NCBI GenBank assembly: GCA_021413585.1
Contig: JAIOQB010000429.1
Span: forward strand, 1-36,668
Direction of reading: 5' to 3'
From: Planctomycetia bacterium
GTDB lineage: Bacteria > Planctomycetota > Planctomycetia > Pirellulales > UBA7805
DNA length: 36,668 nt
Under the pieces are notes generated by a model. It saw only the letters and a list, made by a program, of their open reading frames with translations. It did not search any database and had not been told where the DNA came from. Positions within the stretch are counted from its first letter, which is position 1, and each line of letters opens with the position of its first letter. The position numbers and the translations under genes were made by a program. This document shows, piece by piece, positions 8,292 to 16,017 of the stretch.

Positions 8292-8864
8292 ATGAGCAAG
8301 CAGCCAGGCACCGATGACTACGTGAAAATGCTCGCCGCCATCCAGGCCGACGAGCGTTATCAACAGAACCTCGACTGGGGCAAGCCCCGGCATGGTCATC
8401 CCGAGGGAACGGTTCGCGCACACATCGCGGACTTGGAGCGGAACTTAAATCGGCTGCGACACAAGCTGACCGAAATAGAGGTCGCCCAGCTCCGACTGCT
8501 GATCCACACGCACGACACATTCAAGCCCGACGCGACACCGGGCGTGCGAATCAACGACCCGCGCAGCCACGCCTCGCTCGCCCAGCAGTTTCTGGCCGAG
8601 TACTGCGATGACGAGCAGTTGCTGACGATCATCCAGTACCACGACGAACCCTACGCCTTGTGGCTGCAATTCGCAAACAAGGCGGCCTGCGACCATGAAC
8701 GCTTCCGCAATCTCATGGACCGGATCGCCGACTGGGATCTGTTCCTCGCCTTCCTCGTCATCGACGGCTGCAACCCCGGCAAGGACCGCTCGCCGCTGTT
8801 CTGGATGTTTCAGGAAGTCAGCGGGAAGGTAGAATCAAGGTTTACGGCGGGGGATATTTTGTAA
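8292..8864 (+). CDS. HD-domain phosphohydrolase-like protein
   Basis: This 190-residue protein has the metal-binding layout of an HD domain. Histidines occur in GHPEGTVRAHI (H36, H44). The HD pair is in LLIHTHDTFK (H74-D75), followed by SHASLAQQFLAEY (H93) and IIQYHDEPY (H117-D118), and a late aspartate is in RIADWDLF. HD proteins of this size remove phosphate or cyclic phosphate from nucleotides or nucleic-acid ends. It starts 17 bases after nucleotidyltransferase B, with AGG about 6 bases before the ATG, and lies 13 bases before the next gene. The pairing with two polymerase-beta-type enzymes suggests one enzyme adds what the other removes, or that the HD protein trims RNA ends first. Domain call firm, substrate unknown. 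Confidence 0.8.
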   Translation: MSKQPGTDDYVKMLAAIQADERYQQNLDWGKPRHGHPEGTVRAHIADLERNLNRLRHKLTEIEVAQLRLLIHTHDTFKPDATPGVRINDPRSHASLAQQFLAEYCDDEQLLTIIQYHDEPYALWLQFANKAACDHERFRNLMDRIADWDLFLAFLVIDGCNPGKDRSPLFWMFQEVSGKVESRFTAGDIL

Positions 8865-8877
8865 CTGGGGTACGCGC

Positions 8878-9699
8878 ATGTCAACAGAATTGCCGTTGAT
8901 TGAGGTGACGTTTATTGACGACAAGACGGGCGAACCGTTCGCCAAGACAACATGTGCGGCCGGTGCGCTCCCCGAGTCGTTTGCGAGCAAAACGACCCTT
9001 CACATCGGCAGCGACGATTGGAGCGTGATTTCCGCCACCCCGCTGACGCGGGAAGAATATGTGCGCTCACGACTTCTGACGCTCCGCGTGCGGAAGATCG
9101 AATGGGTTGATCCCGGCAAGATTCTTTTCAGCCTGCCGTCGATCTTTAATGCCCTGGCGCCGCTGTCGACGTTGACCTTGGTGGGAGACGAGCTGATTCT
9201 GCATGAAGATGACTGGCGGCAGGTTGAATTCGTATCCAACTCGTTTCAGGATGAGATTGAAGAAGAGATCGCTAGCATTCGCCGCGTCCACCAGGATGAA
9301 TGGGCCAACCCGGGATGGCGGAATATGCATGTGCGGACTCGGCCCACACGACCCATTGTGAGCAGGCTCACCCTATCGGGACTAGCCAAGTCAAATAACG
9401 TGGCTCGGGTGCGCGAGGTTTCTTATCGCGATGCCGAGTCGCCAATTGCCGACGGATACAGTTTCAGCGTTTGCGACGGTCTATTTCTTTACGGAACCGC
9501 GCCCGGTGACGTGATTGAAGTGCTCGCGGTTGCGCCCATGGCAAAAGAACCACCGTCGCGAGATGTTGTAGAGCGACTCGCACAGGTTGCACAGGACTTC
9601 GACTTGTGCTTGGTAAACTGGTGCCGTTGCGTTCGAGCGCAGCCAAGTGAGCAGTGGTTCGGGGCGATCTTGGCGGGTGAAGATGCAGAAGAGGAGTAG
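8878..9699 (+). CDS. Unrecognised protein encoded in the RlaP-HD operon
   Basis: I do not recognise this 273-residue protein. It is soluble, acidic at the C-terminus (ending AGEDAEEE), and without signal peptide or membrane helix. The first 130 residues alternate short beta-like segments (TLHIGSDDWSVISA, RLLTLRVRKIEWV, TLTLVGDELILHEDDW). Then comes an EIEEEIASIRRVHQDEW helix, and the last third holds another mixed region with three close cysteines (LCLVNWCRCVRAQ). It sits 13 bases after the HD gene and 8 bases before the methyltransferase gene, so it is surely co-expressed with both. Its codon use looks less GC-rich than that of its neighbours, which may point to separate acquisition. A role as a specificity or scaffold subunit is a guess. 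Confidence 0.72.
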   Translation: MSTELPLIEVTFIDDKTGEPFAKTTCAAGALPESFASKTTLHIGSDDWSVISATPLTREEYVRSRLLTLRVRKIEWVDPGKILFSLPSIFNALAPLSTLTLVGDELILHEDDWRQVEFVSNSFQDEIEEEIASIRRVHQDEWANPGWRNMHVRTRPTRPIVSRLTLSGLAKSNNVARVREVSYRDAESPIADGYSFSVCDGLFLYGTAPGDVIEVLAVAPMAKEPPSRDVVERLAQVAQDFDLCLVNWCRCVRAQPSEQWFGAILAGEDAEEE

Positions 9700-9707
9700 T
9701 AGTTGAC

Positions 9708-10403
9708 ATGCCGAAGAAGCTACTCACCGACGACGCCCTGCACCGTTCCGAAGTGACCGCCAACGCCGCGATGAACCGCTCGCGCGGCATCGCGGGCGTC
9801 AACAGTTACGCCAAGGATTTGGGCTTTGACGTGCTGGCGTTTCTGCGGGCAAAACTGCAGCAAGGAGACGCGGTAGATTGGCTGGATGTCTGTTGTGGCA
9901 CGGGCAAAGCGCTCATCGAGGCCGGCCGGGAATTGGCACCAGTAACCACTGCCGCGCGGTTGACGATTCAAGGGGTCGATCTGGTCGATATGTTCGACAC
10001 CGTGTCGCCGGCGCTTACATACGTCCGCTTGCAAGCCGTACCTGTTCGCGATTTCACGCCGCAAGCGAGATTTGACCTCATCACCTGCGTGCATGGGCTG
10101 CATTACCTTGGCGACAAACTGGGGCAGATCGCGCGCTTCGTTTCCTGGCTCAAGCCAGATGGCCAATTTCTGGCCAACCTGGACATGGCGAGCATCCGTT
10201 CCGAAGAGAACCAACCTCTGGCGAGCCCGGTGAGTAAACTGTTTCGGCGCGCCGGAATCTCTTATAACAGTCGCCGAAAAATCCTGACCTGCACCGGTCC
10301 AGCGGCATTGACCACATCCTGGACTTACCTCGGTGCCGATGATTCCGCCGGGCCAAATTACACCGGGCAGCCCGCATCAGACAGTTATTACCGGCTGCAA
10401 TAA
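9708..10403 (+). CDS. Class I SAM-dependent methyltransferase
   Basis: This 231-residue protein contains a Rossmann-fold methyltransferase core. Motif I is WLDVCCGTG (58-66), the acidic end of strand 2 is QGVDLVD (D91), and the motif IV region is RFDLITCVHGLHYL (121-134). GWLKPDG-type post-motif sequence (SWLKPDGQFLANL) follows. Ahead of the core is MNRSRGIAGVNSYAKDLGF (22-40), which looks like a conserved family signature. It is the last gene of the operon and begins 8 bases after the preceding stop. Bacterial RNA-repair operons can include a 2'-O-methyltransferase (Hen1), but the Hen1 metal-binding glutamate/histidine cluster is not seen here, so the substrate could be RNA, a small molecule or a protein. 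The downstream gene converges from the other strand. Confidence 0.83.
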   Translation: MPKKLLTDDALHRSEVTANAAMNRSRGIAGVNSYAKDLGFDVLAFLRAKLQQGDAVDWLDVCCGTGKALIEAGRELAPVTTAARLTIQGVDLVDMFDTVSPALTYVRLQAVPVRDFTPQARFDLITCVHGLHYLGDKLGQIARFVSWLKPDGQFLANLDMASIRSEENQPLASPVSKLFRRAGISYNSRRKILTCTGPAALTTSWTYLGADDSAGPNYTGQPASDSYYRLQ

Positions 10404-10480
10404 CCGCTGGCGACTTTCCGCTCTCATCGAGCCTTGCGGCAAGCCGGCCATTTTCAGGAGTACATTCCCTCTTCATTGTC

Positions 10481-11431
10481 TTACAAATCGGGCGTCAGAT
10501 CGAAGATCACCGGCACTTGGTGGGGCCGGCCTTCGCGGTCGGCGCGGGTGACGTATTCCAGTTTGCCGTCCGCGTCCGTTTTGAACTCGATCGAATAGGT
10601 GCGGTAGCAGCGCACCACCGGCGTGAGCAGCGCGATCTCCTCGCCCGTCTGGCGCGATAGCTTCAATTCGCCGCCGATGCCGTGAATCACCGTCTCGGCC
10701 TTGCCCGCCAGGTTGCCGTCAAATGAGGCCGACGACTTGCCGTCGAGCATGATCACGTTGGCCAACACGACCTTGGGGGCCGGCGGCGGCGCGGGGCTCG
10801 CGAGTAGATTCCACCCCTTTTTGAACTGTAGCTTCTTCAGGTGCAGCGTGGTGAGGTACTCGAGCGCGTCGACGTCGGCATTGAGCCGGCGGATCGCTTC
10901 GTCCTTGGGAACGATCGTGCCGACGAACGTCACTTCGATCTGCCGGCGATCGTTGACCGCGGTATCCAGCTCGACGCCGGCGAATTCCTTGAACCGGGCG
11001 CGGCCGGTCAGCTTCACCAGCGCCGCGGCGTTTAAGGCATAACGTTCCTTCCACGAATTGCTCGGCACGTCAAACTCGACGCCCGAGATGTGCCCATAGC
11101 GGTCGAAGCGATTCTTGCCGTCCATCTTGCCGTAGGAGGCGAGCGTCCCTTCGATGCGATTGGCGGTGAAGTATTGCGTGTTCATGAACGAAATGGTTTG
11201 GCTCTTTAAGTCGCCGAGGCTGCCGAACTGGCCCGCCCGCTCCGGCTCATCGTGCAGCGTCTTCCATTCTTCGGCCGATGGGGCGTCGCGGTCGGCGAGC
11301 GAGACCATCACCGGCTGCATGTTTTCGACCGTGTCGTCTTCGTGAGATGGCGGATCGGCTGCCTGTGCCGACCGCATCGATCCCATCGCGAGACAAATGG
11401 CCAACATCGCAACAAGGAATGAACGAGGCAT
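10481..11431 (-). CDS. Exported protein of unknown function
   Basis: This 316-residue protein starts with a clear Sec signal peptide: a basic start, hydrophobic LVAMLAICLAM, and an AQA-A-type cleavage site near residue 24. The mature part is mostly beta-rich with mixed helices. There is a segment FAGVELDTAVNDRRQIEVTF near the middle, a proline/alanine linker (LASPAPPPAPK), and a final lobe with DGKSSASFDGNLAGKAETV. It contains no catalytic motif or cysteine-rich element that I can name. It should be periplasmic or surface-exposed. It is divergent from the TPR-CHAT gene, 228 bases away, and convergent with the methyltransferase gene. A shared promoter region with the CHAT gene is possible but not shown. 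Confidence 0.72.
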   Translation of the reverse strand: MPRSFLVAMLAICLAMGSMRSAQAADPPSHEDDTVENMQPVMVSLADRDAPSAEEWKTLHDEPERAGQFGSLGDLKSQTISFMNTQYFTANRIEGTLASYGKMDGKNRFDRYGHISGVEFDVPSNSWKERYALNAAALVKLTGRARFKEFAGVELDTAVNDRRQIEVTFVGTIVPKDEAIRRLNADVDALEYLTTLHLKKLQFKKGWNLLASPAPPPAPKVVLANVIMLDGKSSASFDGNLAGKAETVIHGIGGELKLSRQTGEEIALLTPVVRCYRTYSIEFKTDADGKLEYVTRADREGRPHQVPVIFDLTPDL

Positions 11432-11659
11432 GGGTTGCTCCTGATCGATGGCGCCCTATTGGACAGAGCGGCGATGGCGTCCTGAAAGCCTGCGGAGAAT
11501 AGCGATCAATCCGACCGTGGGCAACGTCGTTTGACCCGCGAAAGCGACCGGGCCAATGGCCACGGTTGAACGAGTGCTAGCAATCCGAGTCGGCGTGGAC
11601 GTTATCGGCGGGCATCGAGTACAGTCTGGCCCCAACGACAGCGGACTTACGGGGCAAAT

Positions 11660-14600
11660 ATGAACGATCATCATCAACGTCAGGGTTATCAACGCCAGCT
11701 TTGCATGGCCGTCGTCCTGCTGGCAGGCACGCTTTTGCTGGTTGGATTCACGCTGGCGGCAGAGCCGGATTCGGCGCCCTCAAGTCGCCGGCTCGACAGC
11801 ACAACCGCCGTCGCCGAGCGCGACCGCCTGTGGCAGGAAGCGGCCCAGCGAGGCGGCGAGCGCAATTGGGCGGAAGCCGCGCGATTAGCCATGGCTGCGC
11901 TGAAGGTGCAGCGCGAGCAGCTCACCGATCGGCCGGCGTTGCGTGCCGCCGAAACCTGCCAGATGCTCGACACTCTCTGCAATTGGCACACGCGGCTGCG
12001 CGATTTTCCCGCGGCGCTCGATGAAGCGAAGGAAAGCCTTCGGGTTCAATCGGCGATGTTCGGGCCAGAGCATTGGCAAACCGTGGACGCACGGCTGAAC
12101 GTGGACCTAGTCGAACGATTGTCGCGACTCACCGCCGACGAATGGGGGGAGTTTGTCGCGGCCGACGAGTTGCAAGCGCAGGCGGCCGATCTGCAACAGC
12201 AGGGCAAGACCGCCGCGGCGTTGCAAAAGGCCGAGCAGGTGCTGCCGATCTACACGCGGCTCGTGGGTCGCAGCAACCCGCTCACGCTAACTTGCCTGAC
12301 GAACGTGCTGATCTGCCACATCGAGTTGGGTCAATACTTCAAGGCGCAACCTTACCTCGTGGAATTGTTGGACCTGCAACCCCGCGTCAAAGGGACCGTG
12401 CATCCAGATACGGTCGCCACCTTGCGGCTGCTGGCCCGGTTCAATGAGTCGATTGGCAACCTGGCCCACGCCGAAGAGGCGCTGCGCAAGTGCGTGGAAA
12501 TTCGCACGGCAATGTTCGGCCTCGAGCATCCTGAAACGCTGCGCGACGAAGTGGATCTGGCCAAGGTCTGCTCCGATCAAGGGAACTTCACCGCCGCCGG
12601 CTCGCTGTTGCTGCATGCTTTCAAGCAGCAGCAAAAACTGTTTGGCGAGGAGCACCTCGCCACCGCGCAGACCAAAAAAATTCTAGGCACGATGTACTGC
12701 GAGCAGAACAAATACGCGGAGGCGGAGCCGCTGCTGCTGCAAAGCGCCGCCACATTCCGGCAGCTTGCCGGCGACAAGCATCTGGCGACGGCCGGCGCGC
12801 TGTGTGCCCTCGGCAAGCTCTACTTGAAAACGGGCCGCTATCGACAGGCCAACGACGCGCTAACAGAGAGCGCGGCCATCTGCCTGGCGCAACTGGGAGA
12901 CAACCATCCGGTAACCGCCAAGGTGCTGGACGTGATTGCCGACCTGTACGAGACCGGCGCGAATCCGGGTCTCGCCCGTCAGGTGCGGCTGCAATGCCTG
13001 CGCGTTGCCGAGCAGTCGTTCGGCGAGATGAACCCGCTCACGGCCAACGCGTTGGAAAACGTCGCCCGCACGTACACGGTGCTCAATGACTTTGGGCTGG
13101 CCGAGCCGTATCTGCTGCGGGCCAGGGAGATTCGCGGCAAGCTGCTCGGCGATGAGCATCCCAAGACGATCGCCATCGTCGGGCAACTGGGCTACGTCTA
13201 TCTCGGCGCGGGCGAGCCGGCCCGTGCGGAGCCATTGTTTTTGCAGGCGCTCACCAGCATCGAGAAATCGTCCGATCCTGATTCGGCCGAAGGGGCGAAA
13301 ATCCGCAAGCGGCTGGCGCTGTTGTATCAGAGCCAAGGGAAGTTCGACGAAGCGGAGTCGCAGTATCGATTTGCACTGCGCACCATTGAAAAGCTCGCCG
13401 GCCCGGACGATTCGGCCACTGCGGAGGTGAAGGTCGGCCTGGCGCAGACGGTCCTTTCGCGGGGCAATGGCCGGGAAAGCTGCCGGCTGATCGATGAGGC
13501 GCTGCGAGTTTATGAGCGCTCGCTGCCGAAAGATCATCCGCAATGGCTCGACGCGTTGGGTGTCGCGGCCACGGCCCATCTGGCCGCGGGCGAATGGGAC
13601 CAGGCGCGGGTGCTACTTACCCGCGGCTTGCGGATTTCGCAGCAATGCATGCAAACCGCCGGCGCCTATCAATCCGAGCGGCAGCGGGTGGTGATGCTGA
13701 CGTTCATGCGGCATATGCTCGACCTTTATCTTTCGCTCCCCATCGATTTGCATCAGGATAACAAAGCCCTGTATTCGTACGTTCTCTCCTGGAAAGGGGC
13801 CGCCGCCACGCGGCAGTGGCGCGATCGCCAGTATGCCAACGCCGACACGGCGCCGCTGGATGCTGAGTTGCGGCAGATCGCGAAACAACTCTCGGCCCTG
13901 ACGCTGCATCCTCCCGCCGCGGCCGATCGCCAGGCGTGGATCGGCCAGATCTTCACGCTTAATATGCGGAAGGAGGCCCTGGAGCAGCAGCGGGCGGTGT
14001 ACAGCAGCAAGCTGCACGGTGACCCGCATGACGCCACCGTGGCGGAAGTGCAGCAAGTTCTGCCGAAGGCAACCGCGCTGATCGATATTCTGCAATACAC
14101 CCACACATCGTTCAAGAAGACGAATGACAAGGTGGAGATGTTTCCGTCGCAGCGCTATCTGGCGTTTGTCGTACGCCGCGACGAGATGGTCACGCCGATC
14201 GATCTTGGCGACGTGCCGCCGATTGCCAGCGCCGTGGCCGCGTGGCGCAAGACGCGCGGCTTCCGTCCCGATCCGGGCAAGACCGACTGGTCCGCCACGG
14301 TGGGAGATTTGCTTTGGCCTCGGCTGAGTCCACATGTGAAGGATTGCGACACGTTGTTGATCTCGCCCGACGGCGTGCTATCGCAACTCGCCTGGAACGT
14401 GCTGCCGGGGCGAACGGCCGGCAGCTATTTGATTGAGGATTATGCGATTGGGATGGTGCCCGTGCCGCAACTGCTGCCGGCGATTGAGGCGGTGCGCCGC
14501 GACGATACGCGAGTCGACAATGCCTCGCAGGAATCGTTCCTGCTCGTCGGCGATATTGACTACAACGCCTCACGTTCCGAAAAGGAATCGGAACTAACGC

Positions 14601-15334
14601 ATAGCGCCGGCCCGTTTCATTTCAGCGCGCTCGGCGGCACCGCCGGAGAAATGCAGGCGCTAAGCGGCTTCTTTCGGCAGCAATATCCTCAGGGCCGACT
14701 GACGCAGTTGCGCAAGAGCGACGCCACGGAGGAAGCTTTGTGGCGCGAGGCGCCCCGCCATCGCTGGCTGCACATCGCCACGCACGGCTTTTTTGCGCCG
14801 CAGAACATCCGCTCGGCCATCGCCACGCAGCAGCGGATGGACCCGGCGTCGCGCGAGCGGCAGGGTGTTTCCATCTATCAAGTAAACGATCTCAATGGTC
14901 TGGCGCTGGCCGGGGCGAACGGCGCCGCCGCGGCCAACGGCGACGACGGCATCGTCACGGCGGCCGAACTGGCCACGATGGACCTGCACAACGTGCAACT
15001 CTGCGTGCTCTCCGGCTGCGAGACGGGACTCGGCGAAGCGCAGGGAGGCGAAGGGGCCTTTGGCATGCAGCGCGCATTGCAAACTGCCGGTGTCCGCGCG
15101 ACGGTGGGAAGCTTGTGGACCGTGCCAGACGCGAAGACCAGCCTGCTGATGCAGCGGTTCTACAGCAACCTGTGGCAGCGAAAGCTGCCGCGGCTGCAGG
15201 CGCTGCGCGAGGCCCAGTTGTGGATGTTGCACACCGGCGGAGTCGCGTCGCCGGCAGCAAGTAGCACTCCGCCAGACGTTCGTCTCTCGCCGCACGATTG
15301 GGGAGCGTTCACGCTCAGCGGCGATTGGCGGTAG
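11660..15334 (+). CDS. Exported TPR-CHAT protein (caspase-HetF-associated-with-TPR peptidase domain)
   Basis: This 1224-residue protein begins with a hydrophobic signal or anchor segment (AVVLLAGTLLLVGFTLAAE, about 17-35). A long array of tetratricopeptide repeats (about 60-690) follows, with kinesin-light-chain-like phrases such as LGDEHPKTIAIVGQLGYVYL and LYLKTGRYRQANDAL repeating about every 42 residues. A linker and a C-terminal CHAT domain (about 880-1224) complete it. The catalytic dyad is visible as H1042 in LHIATHGFF and C1120 in LSGCETGLG, followed by GEGAFGMQRALQTAGVRA and SLWTVPD. CHAT proteases are caspase-like and in some systems cleave toxins or pore-formers. No gasdermin-like or other obvious target gene is adjacent. 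ATG 11660 has GGGG close upstream. Confidence 0.9.
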   Translation: MNDHHQRQGYQRQLCMAVVLLAGTLLLVGFTLAAEPDSAPSSRRLDSTTAVAERDRLWQEAAQRGGERNWAEAARLAMAALKVQREQLTDRPALRAAETCQMLDTLCNWHTRLRDFPAALDEAKESLRVQSAMFGPEHWQTVDARLNVDLVERLSRLTADEWGEFVAADELQAQAADLQQQGKTAAALQKAEQVLPIYTRLVGRSNPLTLTCLTNVLICHIELGQYFKAQPYLVELLDLQPRVKGTVHPDTVATLRLLARFNESIGNLAHAEEALRKCVEIRTAMFGLEHPETLRDEVDLAKVCSDQGNFTAAGSLLLHAFKQQQKLFGEEHLATAQTKKILGTMYCEQNKYAEAEPLLLQSAATFRQLAGDKHLATAGALCALGKLYLKTGRYRQANDALTESAAICLAQLGDNHPVTAKVLDVIADLYETGANPGLARQVRLQCLRVAEQSFGEMNPLTANALENVARTYTVLNDFGLAEPYLLRAREIRGKLLGDEHPKTIAIVGQLGYVYLGAGEPARAEPLFLQALTSIEKSSDPDSAEGAKIRKRLALLYQSQGKFDEAESQYRFALRTIEKLAGPDDSATAEVKVGLAQTVLSRGNGRESCRLIDEALRVYERSLPKDHPQWLDALGVAATAHLAAGEWDQARVLLTRGLRISQQCMQTAGAYQSERQRVVMLTFMRHMLDLYLSLPIDLHQDNKALYSYVLSWKGAAATRQWRDRQYANADTAPLDAELRQIAKQLSALTLHPPAAADRQAWIGQIFTLNMRKEALEQQRAVYSSKLHGDPHDATVAEVQQVLPKATALIDILQYTHTSFKKTNDKVEMFPSQRYLAFVVRRDEMVTPIDLGDVPPIASAVAAWRKTRGFRPDPGKTDWSATVGDLLWPRLSPHVKDCDTLLISPDGVLSQLAWNVLPGRTAGSYLIEDYAIGMVPVPQLLPAIEAVRRDDTRVDNASQESFLLVGDIDYNASRSEKESELTHSAGPFHFSALGGTAGEMQALSGFFRQQYPQGRLTQLRKSDATEEALWREAPRHRWLHIATHGFFAPQNIRSAIATQQRMDPASRERQGVSIYQVNDLNGLALAGANGAAAANGDDGIVTAAELATMDLHNVQLCVLSGCETGLGEAQGGEGAFGMQRALQTAGVRATVGSLWTVPDAKTSLLMQRFYSNLWQRKLPRLQALREAQLWMLHTGGVASPAASSTPPDVRLSPHDWGAFTLSGDWR

Positions 15335-15340
15335 CGAGCC

Positions 15341-15522
15341 ATAGCCCCGGGCTCTGCCCGGCGGTTGCAGCGCCAAGTAGCCCGACCCGCGAAATCGGTC
15401 ACTAGCCCGACGCGCAAGCGAGGGGGCGCGGTTCTCCGTCCCTCGCTTGCGCGTCGGGCTAGTGAGCGAATGGTGCCGTCTGCCGAATCGGGGGGCAACC
15501 TCCGGGCGGAGTTCGGGGCTAT
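15341..15522. repeat. Composite nested palindrome, copy 1
   Basis: An outer pair of arms (atagccccgggctctgcc at the left end, ggcggagttcggggctat at the right end) encloses an inner hairpin. The inner left arm at 15400-15425 contains cactagcccgacgcgcaagc and the inner right arm at 15440-15464 contains gcttgcgcgtcgggctagtg. The element starts 7 bases after the CHAT stop codon. A copy of the same design lies at 16018-16206. The outer arms of this copy are less perfect than those of the second copy. Confidence 0.85.
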
Positions 15523-15535
15523 TTAGAGCGCGCTC

Positions 15536-15564
15536 TTGCTCGCGCCGGCAGATGTCTATATAAT
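15536..15564 (+). promoter_or_regulatory. Strong sigma70-like promoter
   Basis: TTGCTC at 15536-15541 and a perfect TATAAT at 15559-15564 are separated by exactly 17 bases. The predicted transcription start is near 15571. It points towards the zinc-finger gene at 15758, but a terminator intervenes at 15606-15631. Confidence 0.6.
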
Positions 15565-15570
15565 CTGCGT

Positions 15571-15631
15571 AGTTAGCTCCATTGGCAATTTGAACGTAGT
15601 CGTCCGCTGGGTTTTCCGCCCGGCTTTTTTT
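15571..15631 (+). ncRNA. Candidate small RNA or attenuated leader (about 60 nt)
   Basis: A transcript from the promoter at 15536-15564 would begin near 15571 and, if the terminator at 15606-15631 works, end about 60 nucleotides later. It would be a small RNA with a single-stranded 5' half (agttagctccattggcaatt) and a 3' terminator hairpin. Alternatively it is a leader whose terminator is conditionally bypassed to express the zinc-finger gene 126 bases further on. I recognise no known RNA family. Confidence 0.45.
15606..15631 (+). terminator. Rho-independent terminator upstream of zinc-finger gene
   Basis: GCTGGG (15606-15611) pairs with CCCGGC (15619-15624), with one G-T wobble, over a 7-base loop. 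Seven thymines follow (15625-15631). This is the textbook rightward intrinsic terminator form, and it lies before rather than after a coding gene. Confidence 0.65.
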
Positions 15632-15757
15632 ACGCGCATAAGCAAAATCAGCCCGCATGCCGACAGAACGAATCCAGTACGTACGACGTCTGAATGATAG
15701 AACCAAATGAGGATCCCCGCTGATAGCCGATAGCCACCCTGTCCCAGGAGCCTGCCC

Positions 15758-16012
15758 ATGAAGACCCGCTATTGCCAGATCTGCAAACTGCCCATCGATG
15801 CCGAGCGACTGGAGGTCGTGCCGGAAACGCGGCTCTGCACGACCCACGCCCACGACATCCAGAAGTATGGAGGCGAGTTCAAGCTGGTTGCCGAGCAGGA
15901 GCGGACCAACAAGGCGGGCAGCCTCAAACGCAACTACGGCGCTGTCTCGACCAGTATGATCCGCAACGAAGAGGCGATGCGGAAGCTGCGCGACGCCCAC
16001 GGCAGGGTGTGA
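15758..16012 (+). CDS. DksA/TraR-like zinc-finger protein
   Basis: This 84-residue protein is an isolated zinc ribbon. CQICKLPIDAERLEVVP and TRLCTTHAHDI match the C-terminal zinc-finger pattern of the DksA/TraR family (C-x2-C, then an RL-x-VP segment, then C-x2-C). The last cysteine is replaced by histidine (ligands C6, C9, C27, H30). There is no coiled-coil domain before it; instead a polar helical tail follows (about 40-84, KLVAEQERTNKAG and EEAMRKLRDAHGR). It could bind RNA polymerase or nucleic acid, but the family role is not assured without the coiled coil. ATG 15758 has AGGAG 7 bases upstream. The gene is bracketed by two copies of a large palindrome and preceded by a promoter-terminator pair. 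Confidence 0.75.
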   Translation: MKTRYCQICKLPIDAERLEVVPETRLCTTHAHDIQKYGGEFKLVAEQERTNKAGSLKRNYGAVSTSMIRNEEAMRKLRDAHGRV

Positions 16013-16017
16013 GCGCC

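Noticed and set aside
11432..11659. Search for a promoter or regulatory RNA between the exported-protein and CHAT genes
   Set aside because: No hexamer pair, hairpin with T tract or repeat stood out; the region is left unassigned.
15556..15759. A leftward 67-codon frame with a hydrophobic stretch (possible small membrane protein)
   Set aside because: It has no ribosome binding site, its start overlaps that of the well-supported zinc-finger gene, and it runs antisense through the promoter and terminator at 15536-15631.
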